DNA of 64,000 nucleotides from Pelecanus crispus. Taxonomy: Eukaryota > Chordata > Aves > Pelecaniformes > Pelecanidae. The notes beneath the pieces were generated by a model that saw nothing but the letters and a program-made list of their open reading frames with translations, was not told the DNA's origin and did not search any database. Where the stretch lies: NCBI RefSeq assembly GCF_030463565.1, contig NC_134644.1:128523388-128587387 (forward strand), written 5' to 3'. Shown here one piece after another: positions 50,979-63,750 of the stretch (positions are counted from its first letter, which is position 1; each line of letters starts with the position of its first letter). Both the position numbers and the translations under genes were made by a program.

Positions 50979-51459
50979 CTGGGGGAGAGATGCTACACAA
51001 ACCTGTATGGCAGATCTCCTACCCAAGGTTTCCCATACATGATGGGCAGCCTAAACAGCCTTTATGATGCTGTAAGCCTCTGGAGAAGAACAACTACAGT
51101 TTTTATCAAGCAAACTAACAAAAGGGCAGCAATGTTTCAGGAAGAAAAAGTTCAGTGCTTGGCCTGAATCTTGCAGAGATCCCTGCATATTTTACCAGAC
51201 ACTTGTTGCATTCCTTCAGGCTTCTCAGGAATGTCTGTAGCAGCAATACCGTGGGCAGTGTGTCATATAGTGTGAGCATCCTGGAGGAGAATGCAGGTCC
51301 TGTTCTTTCCAGCCTCCTCCCCACAGCTGTCTCTTTTTCTCTTCCCACTTCCCAGGAAAGAAGTCTGTGAAAACTGGTCTGAATTTTAAAAGCTGAACTG
51401 CTAACCTCAAATCCCAACAGCAGCACCAGCACCCTGATTGAAAATTGTATTTTTAACAC
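50979..51459 (-). other. Intron 1 of the minus-strand gene
   Basis: Contains a 118-codon minus frame (51471-51115) with a fair acceptor, but its phase does not fit either neighbour, so it was not used. Confidence 0.4.
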
Positions 51460-51592
51460 CTGAGATCCCATACAGGCAGGGACGTATGTGTGTTAAATTC
51501 TGTATAATTAGTCTGTGCTCCTCCTGGTGTCTGGCTACTGCTGGTATTCTCTGTAGTGTTTCCATGTTTACACATGACTTCCGTTTCTTCAT
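51460..51592 (-). CDS. Exon 1 (proposed start exon) of the unrecognised minus-strand gene
   Basis: The frame begins at an ATG at 51592-51590, directly preceded by two in-frame TAA codons. It runs 44 codons (MKKRKSCVNMETLQR to RPCLYGIS) to the donor TCAG|GTGTTA (GT at 51459-51458), leaving one base for exon 2. A second ATG nine codons in (METLQRIP) could be the true start. An acceptor-like AATTTTCAG lies at about 51620, so this may be a second exon with a short 5' leader, with an untranslated first exon further right. No CpG island or clear promoter is present here. The N-terminus is basic (KKRK). Confidence 0.45.
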
Positions 51593-52019
51593 TTATTATA
51601 TTCTTATTCTTTCATTCACCTGAAAATTACTGTATTTGCATTGATTTCATTACATAATCAGTGACTGTCCAATGATCGCTTTGCCATAGTAGGAGTGATC
51701 TCTAATAGATAAAGAACAGACTCTCATTGCCAAGGCAAGGTTACCAAGGAGTGTTAGAAATTCCATAAAGTCCAGACTGTTCAGAAACATTTTAGAAATG
51801 CATTTCTTTCTGTAAGCTTTTCCAAGCTGTTTCTTTACTTTTTCTGTTCAAGGTTAAAAGAAGGACTAAGGGTCAGTATTACACTTCATTCTGTACATTT
51901 TTTTAGTCTGTAAGATTTCTAAGAAAGTTTTCACACTTTTGAAAATCCAGCACACTAGAGAGATAATAGGAGTTTTACTCCAGTTGATTCTATTCACACA
52001 CTATGCTTCTGTATTTCAG

Positions 52020-52135
52020 ATCCCTTGTATGAGTCTGCTGGAGGCCGTAGGAGCCACATAGGACCTTCCTCAGATGCAGAGACTGCAGATGATCCCATGC
52101 AGAGGAAAGAGGACGCAAAGCACAAAGCTTCTGAG
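52020..52135 (+). CDS. Candidate plus-strand coding exon, unrecognised gene
   Basis: A strong acceptor (CTATGCTTCTGTATTTCAG, AG at 52018-52019) leads into 116 bases. After two bases they encode 38 residues, PLYESAGGRRSHIGPSSD to DAKHKASE. The composition is protein-like: Ser, Asp, Glu and Lys rich, as in disordered regions. The donor is uncertain: GAG|GTACCC at 52136, or CAG|GTTTGT at 52169, which would add 11 codons. No partner exon was found on the plus strand. It lies 400 bases to the right of the minus-strand gene's 5' end, so a divergent gene is possible. Chance remains a real alternative. Confidence 0.35.
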
Positions 52136-55100
52136 GTACCCACATGGCACCACATGGAGCTTTGGCAGGTTTGTGACACTTCCATTCTGATTTGAAATAT
52201 GGAAGATGTATACTCCTGGAGTTTACTGGCAAAATAAACATTGTATAGCACGTACTATTACAGACACAGTTCTGGACTCAGTAAAAATTAGGTGTGCATA
52301 TTTCAAATCAGTTTTTCTTTCAGTACGGACTTCCCAGGATGCAAAGAAATACAAACTATATTCTGAAATGGTCATTCTCTAAAAGATGATTTCTCAACAG
52401 TCAGTAGGCAACATAGTTTTCTCTTACTGAAAGTGTAGCCACTAAAGTTGATTAATTGATTCAACTTTTCTGGACAGTCATCCATTTAATATATACGGTG
52501 AAAAAAATCATTCACATGCCATTCTACATTTGGGATTAGGATAAAAGTACCTTCAGTCTTCTTTCTGATGTAAATACTGCAGCTGGATATTTTCTGCTGT
52601 TCTCTAAAGAAAGTCTTTAACTTGTTGATGAATATTGGCAATTTAGCTAGTGTTCATGGTTCTTGTGAGCGGACATGAGGAAGAAGATAAAACTTTATCT
52701 GGCCTAGACCATGTAGCAGTTACAATAATGTCTAGTTTTAGTAGATAGTAATATTGTGATTAGGTCCTCAGCAATGAACTCAGCTGGTTGTTTGGTCAAC
52801 AGAAGTGTTATACTGGCTGCTAATTACAACCCTATGTTGGATATGGTGCCAAGTACATGTTCTCAGTATTAGCCCAGAAGGCACTGGTTTTCAAAAGAGA
52901 AAAGCTCTTCCAGAAAATTCAGTTGTGAGACTGATGCCTGAGACTAAAAGCACCAGACAACAGCTTTAAAAAGCTGTGGTACCTCCTCTTCCTTCCTAAT
53001 CATTTGGATGTCTTTTTCCTTAGGGAGAATTAGCAGGTATTGACTAACTAACTTGGAAGAAAGTATGTCAGAGAACACAGACTCTGTGAACTACTCTTTG
53101 AGTTTGAGTCGGTCTACGTGGGGATCAGCCACAAACTAGCAAGGCAATGGGGTCACACATTTTTACAAGATGGGAAAAAAAGTAAATATTACTAAATAGC
53201 TATGATGCCATGGAGAGGGCAAAAGGTTATGAAAATTATTAGCTTGAGGAAAGAGTCATGTATACAGAGGGATGGAAACACTTGGCTAATAAGTGTGTGG
53301 CATTCCATGGCTGTGATATCAGAATTCCCAATACCAGTTGGCTTCCCTTTTCTGAACTCTTCAGAAAATGCCTAAATTTCCCATAAATAAAAAATAAAAT
53401 AAAAGGGAAGAGATGGGAAGTAGGAAGAGTTTTTGTTCTAGAGAACAGCGCCACTATTCAGTTGTAGGGACACAGCCTACTCAGTGCAGGTTAACATTTA
53501 AAGGCCCCAAAGAAGATCCCTGCTTTTTCTTTGAGTGTTTGAATACGTTTTTCTCTGGTATTTTGGCTGGACCAAATAAGGCCTATGCTGCTTTAAGTTA
53601 AAGGAATGCAACCTCCATGAGTTAATTTCTGTCCTGTTTACTGCCAGCTGTGAATTTTATTGTGTATTTTTAATCACCAAATTCCTTAATACTCTCTATT
53701 TTAAGGAAAAGATCTTGTGGCTTTATTTAGTAGGTCTGCTCTGGCTGGGTATGTGTCTGCTTGGATTAGTTGTGAGGCCTATTTCATACAGCATATACTG
53801 TAAAATGTGCTGCTGTCTCTCTCTGGCTGCTCCAAATCTTGATGTGCAACCCTAAGAGGAGACCTTGGACATTGCAGTTCCCTTTGTGTCCCTAGTCTCT
53901 TCTAAACTTCAGTCCTCTTGTAGGAGCCTTGTGAACTGCCCTACTTAGTAGGTAGAAACAAGGGATTTTGCAAATTGTCTTTTTTTGGTTATAGTACGCT
54001 TATTTGAATGAATTTGCCTTAGATAGCATTATTGGCTAGTGAAGGGTCTAGAGAAAGTGCTCTACCTACTGTAAACCTTCCATGTAACGTGAAAAGGCTG
54101 TAGGTAGAATGGCTTCAAAGAGGTAGCCTTTGATGTCCCAACTGTCATCATGTAAATTCATGCCTGTCCCCATTTAAGCTTGTACAGAGAGAAGCATCTG
54201 AAAGTGTTAAAAATGTTTTTGAATTTAGTGCATTTAGGTGGATGGGAAGTGCTGCTCTGTTAGCATGGATGGGCATGCTGTGGCTCTGTTTACTGTCTAA
54301 GAAGAACATGTTTCACCTTATGGTCATTTATCCTGTTTAATTAATGCCACTTCTCAATATCCCACTCACTCATTTTGGAATTTCTCCAACATTGACCATT
54401 CCACTGCAATGCCAGTGAGCCTTGGCAAAAGAAAAAAACCCACAAACCAGTACCAGTTTTACAAAGCTTTATATCTGAAAATCATCAGCACTGCCATTGC
54501 AGCCACCTGCTGCCTGGTGTGGCACTGAGAGCAGCTACCTAATCCCCCCAGCCCCTGTGGGTTGTTGGTTGAGAGAGCTGCAGTAAGAATTCCTCTTCAG
54601 GCAGTCCAGCAGTGCAGACTGCCAAGGTTAATCTCCTGTGTGCTAACCTACAGGGCCTCTGCATGTGAGAAACATGAAAGTGTGACCACTTTCCAATGAA
54701 TGATCTAAGGAAAATTACATAAATGAAAATACAGCAGAGTCCTGTCATCTGTAGTTATAAATAACTTCTGTTGTTTGGTCAGCTGGAATCACACAAACAT
54801 GCTATTGTTAGGACCTGCAAATGTATACATTATGGATTTTGAAATGGGAATAATGTGGAAAACGAAAGGAGTAATTAACCAGATAAATGCTTGGCTCTTT
54901 TCTTATTCTGGCAATCTCATAGGCATATAAAGACCTACACGGCTATCAATATCTTGACCCTAGGCCTTCACAAGATTCCCAGCTTTGCCAGTGGGAAGTG
55001 CTACTTTGATTGACTGACTTTCTACAGAAAAGCATCAAACCAGAACTTCTGCAAGAGGCAGGCACCGTTCCTCCCCTTCCTTTAGGGGCAGGAGTTGAAT

Positions 55101-57764
55101 TCCAATAGGGTGAGTGCGGTGGGGAAGAGTGGGAACAGCAGAAATTGTCCCTACAGGAGAATGAGGAAACTAAAAGAGCGTTGCAGCTCAGGTCAGCTTT
55201 TCTCTGTGCTTCCCCCACCCTTCTTGCGAACAATAAGTCAGTTTGCTATCTCCTTTTCCTTCCTTCCCTTTCCCTCCCTGCAATACTTGGCTTGAGAACA
55301 GGGTGAATGGGGCTGTTTGTAGTAGTACCCACTGCATGCAAGAGGGTGGAGGTCTTTTGTAGCCTTGTCCAGGGAAGGGCTTGGCAGAGACTGCCTACAG
55401 CCACCAGCTTTCTAGTCTGGAAGGTACGGAGTGAGTAGGATCTCTGAGACACTGCAAAATGGAAGAGTAGTTAAGCAAGCATTGGAAAGCCAAGGGAGTG
55501 GTGTAGGGATGTGTAGCTGGGTCAACCTGATAACTGGGTGAGGGAATCGCTAGACTGAGTGATGGACAGACCTGAGGCGCAAGCTCTACAGTAATTGCTT
55601 ATCTAGACTGGGATCAACTTTTGATCTGGGGGGATGTCACCTAACACATTAATTTCCAATATTGGAATAGTATGTTCACGACTTCTCAGATGTGGTGCAC
55701 TGTGTTATGCCACATGCTCTAATAAAACACACTGCCTGTACCTCTGCTTTATGCAGTGTTTTGTGCCTAAAGGCAAAGAAGACACTCCTCCTCTCTTCCT
55801 AAGAACTGAGAGGGTGAGAGCTGGATGCTGAATAAAAGATAGCTGGAAAACTTAACGAGAACCTGAGGAGACATGAAGGCTGCCTTTTTGGACAGGAGGG
55901 CAAGATAGAATAAGCAGAACTGGCCCCAGGCAATTTCTATTTGTTCCTCTATCATTCTGCCTTGTGTTAATATCACTCTGCGCTCTTAATTTTTGGCCTT
56001 TCTGCCCTTGCCTTGCAGACCTGTGGAGTGGGAAGTTGAGCAGGCAGCCCAGAGGCACCACAGCCAGAAGAGAAACAGGAGGACGATGTGGAAATAACTG
56101 GAAATCCCTGGGTTCCAGAAAGTCAGCAAAGCGCATGCCAGCACCCTTAAGCTAAGGAGGGACCTGGGAGAGGGTGCAGTTTGCATATTTGGAAGGAGAG
56201 AGGGAAGTGCGCGTTAATAAGGCAGTGTGAAGGTCTGTGAACTGCAGGAGAGGCATTCTAGGTGGGAACCACACCCTGTCTCTAATTCCCTCATCTAATC
56301 TGGCTGCAGCAGAAGCCCACACAGAAACTTTTCAATCCCCTTTACTGTCAGCTGGCTCCACACTACTTTTGGGCTCTGCAAATGGCCAAAATGCGAAGCA
56401 CGGGTGGTTTGTGCGTGCTGTGTTTTGTGTCAGGTTATAAAGCTTTGAAGTTGAAAACCTGTTTTTAAAATGAAATTTCCTCCTGTTGTGAAGAACAAAG
56501 CAGCAAATTTGCTACCTGAAACAGCCCCCATATCAGTTAAATTATCAAATGCAAATGGCCTATGGGAGTAATTCAGGAAAAAACCAAACAACTTCTTAAG
56601 AAACAGGCTGTATATTTAAAAGATTTATATTCTGCTCCCTCGAGAACAGTGCACAAGAAATACGGATGTTCCCAGCTCTGTTGGCTGCCACGCAGCCTGA
56701 TGGCTTTTGTCACACTCTGGCAGTGGCGGAGAGATACGCTCTAGGCTGAGCAGAAGAGTTTTAGCTTGCTGTACAGCGCAGTTGGTTGAAGCAGGGAAGC
56801 TCCTTCTCAGCCCAAGACTTCAACAGGTTATTTAATATGTCAGTTCAGCCAGTGCAGAGGGAGTGGAAATCACCCCCAAATGCTCCTTCCTGGAAAGTCC
56901 TCTGAAAGGGGGGACTTCCCAACTTTAGAGTACTGCCAAAACATCCTACTTCTGCAAACCCTTCCAGGAGAAATACATTGTAGGACTGTGCACAGTTCCT
57001 TGGGATGCTCATCTGGGAAAAATTAGGATAATTTCTTTAACCAGGCTTGTGGCTAGGGCAGGGAGAATCAGGGAGCCACATGACCCCCTTTTCACATATT
57101 TTGTCTGCCTCTCCTTCGTGGCTATGTAGGATGGGGGAACCCATCCTCTACTGATGTGCCACTGTAGGCTTAGACAGAGCCCAATGAACCATTCTGTCTG
57201 CCCTCAGGCTCCTTCAACTCACTTGAAAGCAAGCAACAGAGCCACTCTTCGTCTCCTGCGTGGAAGCTGCTCAGCAGGAGAAACAGGGAAGAGGTAGCAG
57301 CTGCTTAGAGCTCTCCCTGTTTGCATCCGAGCTGCTTGCTGGCTCTGAGGTGCGGGGAGGGGGAAAAGGGTGATGGGATGCAGCTGGGGAATGCAGTGCC
57401 CTCTACATCCTTCCTGTAGTGACAAGCCTTATTCAAACACTTCAGTCTAAAAAGCTCAGAGTGCAGCTCCAGGAGAATGCTTTCAATTCATAATCAAATA
57501 TGGGGCAATAGCAGATGGATAAAACAAACAAGTGTGGGGGAGGATGAGGTACATACTCAAACACTCTGGAGTGTATTCTGGGAAGAAGACACCCGCTTGC
57601 TACGTGTTATTTCTCATTCAAGGAAATCTATGGGCAGGTGAACTTTGGGACCGTCTTCACTGTGCTCAGAAAAGGCATTGCAGGAAGGAGCACCTCTTTT
57701 TTTTTTTTTTCTTTTAGTATGGAAGCAGTTCTCATGGCCTTGCATGCTTTGAAGCTCTTTCCAT

Positions 57765-57840
57765 CCCTGCTGTATTACTCCTCTCCTCCTCACATGAGGA
57801 AACTGAGCAAGTAGCTTGGCTTTCTGACCAGCACTAATAC
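57765..57840 (-). repeat. Possible ancient MIR-type repeat, antisense
   Basis: 'CACATGAGGAAACTGAGCAA' and the following AGTAGCTTGGC resemble the antisense MIR core (gatgaggaaactgaggca...). Short and diverged. Confidence 0.35.
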
Positions 57841-60800
57841 TACCCTGTCACTTTGCCAGGAGATGCAGCCTGTTGAGTGGAGCACTGGCACAGCGACCCC
57901 AACGTGCATTAGCGCTCTGCAGGCCTCATTGTATTACACTCCTCACGATCACTGCTCTGCAAGCTCTGCATGGGGCTATTCTCTCTGCTTGTGCACTGTG
58001 TTGCCACCATGTCTGCAGCCAACTCCATTGTTTTGCTGGTGATGATAATACATGGGTTTTTCCAGCAAAGAAAGCCTCCAGGCAAGCTGGGAGGCTTCTC
58101 AAAGCACAAGGGGTTGGTTGCCAGACAAAGAGCAGAATGCTTGAGGAGTCTATAACGATTTATCGTCTTAATGCGCATAGGTTTCTATTGCTCAGGACTG
58201 CATGTGGGATTTAAAACCTGCAGCAGACACAGGTTGATAATGCAATAGCACTGAATGGAGGACCTGAGGAAAGTTTTTAAGGTGGACTTTCTCAGTTCAA
58301 TCTTGTTAATCAGAACGGGGTTACTGAACAGAGAGGAAGGATCTCTGCAGTTGGTAGGCCTCTGCAATAATAGCGATCCGAGAAGCACAGCGTCATCTTG
58401 AAAATCATGTTTTAACTTCATGGGGAAATGGCACGTATATTATAATAGGAGAATTTCCCTTCTACTGTCTGTGCAATCAGAGATCTCTGACCTTTAATAG
58501 GTTTTCAAATGTGATCAATTTCTCCTACCTGCCAGCCAGTCACAGATGCAATATTGTACCAGCAGTGAGGTAAAGGACAGAACAAAGTGTAGTCAGTTTG
58601 AGGAAATGGTAATATAGATTTCAAATCAACAGCAGTAGTTTAATTCTAGAAACCACGACAAAACGCTTTTTATTTTTTCCTGAGTTCAGTCTTGGAGCCT
58701 TGTTTTGAAAGCAGAACATTTTCTTGGCATGCCTCTGCTGATTTCTTAAATGTGCCAGTGGAGGAAACATCATGCTTCTGTGTCTTCAGCTTCTTTGTAA
58801 TAAGATCCAGTTAAACAACTAGAGACATTAAAAATTCATTAGAGCATTTCAATGTTGCAGTCAATGAGACCTGTTGTTTATCAAAGTATTTCCAGCCAAA
58901 TAAAATGTGGTTTTTTTAAGCATATAGTAGAAGACATTTGTTCAGAGTGCTTTGTATAAAATTGATCTTATATTTACATGTAAATCATTTTTACACTTCT
59001 CTAATGCAGCAGTAGGCAATGTTAGGTAACAGGGTGGATCTGTGAGAATACATCTCAGCTTCAACTGCCAGAGTTACCTTTAGGTCAAACAGCATGGGTG
59101 AATTACATCACAGTACTGGGGTGGTACTCAGCAATAAAATAATTGCAAATGCTTCATTATCATCTTCACTGTGAAACATTTTTAGGGTATCTAGAGGTCT
59201 ACAAGTGAAAATACAGTGAGCCAAATTCTGCACTGATTTTCTCCTGGTGTCTTAGAAAAAAGAACTTGGGTGACCCATATAAACTATTGTAGCAAAAATT
59301 ATTTTGATGCTTACCTCTGACACTACTAGAAACATAGGAACCTTTGGATAAATTGAGATTGTATTGTCAAGGCAAATGTGCCACAAGAAAATAACGTGTA
59401 AACTGAATCTTAGGGTCAAGTCTAATTTTGAGTACCCTGAATTGTGTTCTATATAGATTTCTGGAGCAGCAGCAGGTTAACTGGTGTTTAATTCCTGTTC
59501 AAGGTGAATGGAATTTGACCAAAACAAGTGCTGAAATAGCTGATGCAGTTTCTCACCATCCAGAAATTTGCACAAGTTTAACTTCAAAAGCTACTATCAT
59601 GGCAATAGCTCTGTAGCTGTTCAGCGTGATTTCAGTTATACCTCTCAGTGTGGTTACTGAGAATGCTAGCTGGGAATCTGAAGTTAGCTACAATGTCCCA
59701 GTACAATGAAAGTTGAGCCACTGCATCAGATCTGTATGAACTTTCACAGTAATCTAGATTGGAGGTGACAGAAAACCTGACAATTGAGTTAAGACGCATG
59801 TTGGTGAGGAAAAATCGTATGAGGCTTGCTGCGATTCCTGTCAATCTAAATACAGTGGGGTCTGATATTCTTGTTTGAAGGATTATGTTATTTTTCTAAA
59901 CCTATTTGAAAGGGAAATGGGCATTTATACTTGGACGACAAGGGACCCATTTGAATTTATGAGATTTCAGTATTTTAAGATTTAAATGAGGTTTTAAAGT
60001 GTGTGCTTATCTTATGATATGAAATCTGTGGTTAAACTTAGAACATAATGTTTCTCCAGATGTTTACATACATGAGCCAAACTGAGAAGATGACTGTCAA
60101 ATAATCTGATACCCAGCTTGGGAGAAAACCTTGGTTGAAATCTTTCCTGAGCTGTGAATCTTTAAAAGGAGCGATCTTAAGTGTATATTATTTTCCAAGG
60201 GAAGTCTGAAAAGACCTTGTAGTCTTACAAGGACATACTTTATATACATATATTAAATATGTCCTCAACTTCCTAAGAAAGATGCATAAAGACAGACTGA
60301 GTGCTACTTTCAATAGCATGATTTATCCCCAGCAGAACATGCTCAGTTCTCTACATTTTTTCTTGCATTCAGAAAGTTATTCTTGTCAAAAGTACAGAAG
60401 CTTCCAAAGCTTCCTTTTCTTGTAAAGATGTGCCTGACCTTATCTTCTATAATAGGCTCTATTTTGGCTAACTCTCTATTTACATAGGAATGCAAGCATA
60501 ATTAAATGCTGACAGCAAGAGGTCTGTTTGGGTGGAATTTGAATGAATATCTTATAGCAATGTGGTTAACAAACCTTATAAAAATAAAAAAGAGAAGCTG
60601 CACCCTCACACACTGGGCAGTGTTAGTTAAGGAGGGTTATAATGTCCTGGAGTGGAGGTATGTAAACAAAGAGGTGGCAGTGTTAGGTCTGTGGTGAGCT
60701 AGACTTGACAGCAACATAAACAGCATAAAGAAGCCTTCTAAACAAAATCTCTAGCTGATCAGTGGAGCCGACCCACCACAGGCCTTCAGAGCTGCTGAGA

Positions 60801-63579
60801 AGGCGAGATGCATTTGTAGAGGATGCCTGTGTGTTCCCAGCAGTAGGGGAGGCAGGGAAGACGTGTTGAGAGGTAATGTTCAGTCATGGGGCTGCGAACA
60901 GGTGTGACCCCCAAAGGCAGGATAGACCTGGAAGCTGTGGAGGGCTGGCACATCAAAGAGCAGTTAGCAGCACTACGTTTTTCACTGCCCCAAATGTCAG
61001 TAAATGGAGAAGTGGCCCCATTAGGAAGTTAATTTAGCAGATTAGGCTTCCTCTGTCAGGCAAAACCAGAGCGAGTAAAATCCTGACCCCACTAAAATCC
61101 ATAGGGATGATACAGTTGGTTCCAGAGAATGGTAAAATACTAGTTTATCGACTGCAAACTACCCACCTTTTTTGCTAAGTCTTTCTAGCCCAAGCAGTTT
61201 GTGGTGTTTGTAGGGGCACAGAGAGGGATGGATACCTCTCTGCCTGGCTTTCTAAATTCTGCCCTTGCCTGTTCTGTTGAAGTAAAAAGCCTATTTGTGT
61301 TCTTGAAGTCACACACAGATGCTTAAGAGCAGTGCTGTGTGAAGGAAGTACTGATTTGTGCAGTGTTGTGTCTCTTCCTAAAGGAGAGTGGGCCCAGTTA
61401 CCTTCTTTTTCATGTCACTGTCCATGAAAAGTGGTGCTAAGAACTAAGTGTGATATGAGCTGTCCTGAACACATGCAGCTGTTGTGTTTGATTGTGATGA
61501 GTAGTAGAAAGCCAAGTCGTATCTTCCCTTAAGAATGTGTTTATTGGTTGAAATGCTACATCCAAACCTAGCATTTTATACTGGTAAGCTTAAATAGAGA
61601 ATATATACATTTTTATAGCAAATACTTAAATATGTGGTTATTTTTGCTTTTTCTCTTGTTAGTATACTTAGTCACTGTTGCCAATGTTTTAAAATCTATC
61701 TGTATAAAGTTGGGCATTTACATCCATATTTCAACTTACAAAGAAGGGGTCTTGTTTTCCAAAGCACTGAGAGACTAAGAGACTTCTTGAAAAGTAGTTG
61801 TATGAGCATCAAGAGAGGTGTTGACATGATTTCATGCAGACAGGTGTGATCGCCTCTGCTGCAAAAGAAGTTGCCCATATAGAAACCAGCTCCATTCCAG
61901 ACTCCATTCCAGAAATTGTATAGGTGCATTGATGCAGTGCTGAGTTGAAGCTATTAAGACATGATTTTTGCCTACACAGATATGTCTTTATAGAAGTGTC
62001 TTCATGTAACATTGAGGCCTACCTACACTGAGATATCTGCACTGGAGAATCTAGCTTTGTCTCACATATTTAAAAATATGAATCTCAGTCCTGAGTTAAG
62101 TGTGGTGCCCAGAGAAGTAAAATGCAGGCAAGTCTCGCAAGCATGGCTAAAACCTAATGTGCTGTGGCTCAGCCGCAATAGCTTGTTACTGAGTGACACT
62201 TGGGTCAAGAACAAAAGATGTAGAAACTGTTTTCAGAAAATTCTTAGCTTATGGTATTTAATGTTTCTTTCTAGCTGTGATTATACCTACTAAATATTTA
62301 GTGAAGTATTTAATAGCCTATTTTCTATCACTGCTTTTATTTGGATTATAGTGCCATGGATTAAATTTAGGAGACGATACAAGCTTGACCTTTCTTTGTA
62401 GTTGACTGATAGCAGTAATTTGTCACTGTTTCCATCACAGGCCACATGATTAAGATCAGAGTCAAGGACTTGACTGTGCAGATCTCAACCACTGGGACCA
62501 CTGCTGTGCACTGAGATAACCAAAAAAGGTAGAGACTGAAAGAAGACAGTGTAATTTGAAATTAATCAAGATGTAACAACTCCCTTTTGTAGGCTGTGGT
62601 TGGGAATTCTCAGCTGAGCTGAGTGTGCCAATGACTGAATCACAGTTGCTGGCCTGTTCACTGTCTGATCTAACGCTGTGCTCTTCTCACAGCTGCCGAA
62701 TGGCTGATAAATCCTCTGCAGCCTAAAACCTTGGGTTGCCTGAGGTTAACGGAGCACTGACAGTTTGCACCAGTTGAGGATCTGTCCCTGGGTGTCTGAA
62801 CCCTACAGGGAGCGTTCTTTTCTAATGAGCAAGTTGTTCGGGGCGACTGCAGGGACTGTGATCTGAGGATACTGGGGTGAGATCTCTGCCGCAGCCTGAT
62901 GGAAAATGACAGCCAAGACCCAAATGATAGTTCCTTTGGTAGCAGCTAACACATTTCCTGACTGCTGTGTTGTCCATGTAACTTGAAAAGAATTTTGAAT
63001 GAATCTGTGTCAGAATAAACCAGTTAATGAGATCATGGGAGAGGGCTTTTTTTCCTTGATGATCAACCGTTGTCTTGTCTGGTAGTAACATACACAACAG
63101 CTACAAGTAGTGAAATAACTTATCATCGCCAACGTTTTCTGAATCCCAGGCTCTTGTTTCCATGGACCAGTGAAGTGCAAAGGCCACACTGTAGTTCAGA
63201 GGAAGAATAGACAGGCTGAAAGAAAACCATTGTTTCTCCCTTCCCGCTTGGGCTTTTGCAGTGTTTCTGAAAACGTTTTAAACGCTCTGTAGAGTATTTC
63301 GGTTAATCCTTAGAGAGCAATAATAAAGCTCTAGGAAAAGTACGCAAGGAAAAGATAGTACATTTTCAGTCAGGATGGCTGTACTTGGTAGGAGGATCTG
63401 CTTCTGATTAACATGCCAAGAAAGTACTTAGGTTGAAAGAGAATTTTACTAGACACTTTTAAAGGAAACTGTTTAGAAAAATGTCATGTACTGACCTCTG
63501 AGAAAGATCTGCAGAATCAGTATTTCCTTCCAGTTCACTCTGAGGTTTCTACCTTTCTTCTCTGTCATGCACTCAATAG

Positions 63580-63750
63580 CCATAATAATAATAGCAATAC
63601 TTTCAGTGCTGCAACACTCTCTACTTCAAAGCACTTCACAAACACTGGACTAGATTCAGTCTTGTCTTCTATGGATATAAACTTTGTGTGAAATCCTGGC
63701 TCTGTTATAGTGAATGGCAAATTTCCCACTGACTTCAGTGGGGTTGTGAT
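63580..63750 (-). repeat. Ancient amniote repeats: L2/L3-like tail and palindromic element
   Basis: ATAATAATAATAGCAATACT followed by 'CTTCAAAGCACTTCACAAACA' matches an old L2/L3-like segment. It is followed by 'GTGAAATCCTGGCTCTGTT' and 'CCCACTGACTTCAGTGGGG' then 'TGATTTCAC', an imperfect inverted repeat seen in diverged form elsewhere in this window. Confidence 0.5.

Larger units (their letters stand above)
26140..51619 (-). other. Predicted seven-exon protein-coding gene (span), unrecognised
   Basis: Seven open segments on the minus strand form a consistent order: 51592-51460, 50978-50919, 50017-49933, 49878-49770, 49460-49293, 29734-29655 and 26487-26227. Splice phases between successive segments are 1, 1, 2, 0/1 (conflict), 1 and 0. 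Each has an AG acceptor, most with a fair pyrimidine tract, and a GT donor of variable strength. The product is about 300 residues, Lys/Arg and Pro rich, and hydrophilic. I saw no signal peptide, membrane segment or familiar domain. I do not recognise the family. The proposed start is in the 51.5-kb exon, where two in-frame stops immediately precede the ATG. The agreement of phases across five junctions is the main evidence that this is a real gene. A 19.5-kb intron separates exons 5 and 6. Confidence 0.6.

Noticed and set aside
56019..56154. Possible plus-strand exon after a strong acceptor (56017-56018)
   Set aside because: Two frames are open for 25-44 codons and both end in stops; no donor or polyadenylation signal supports either.
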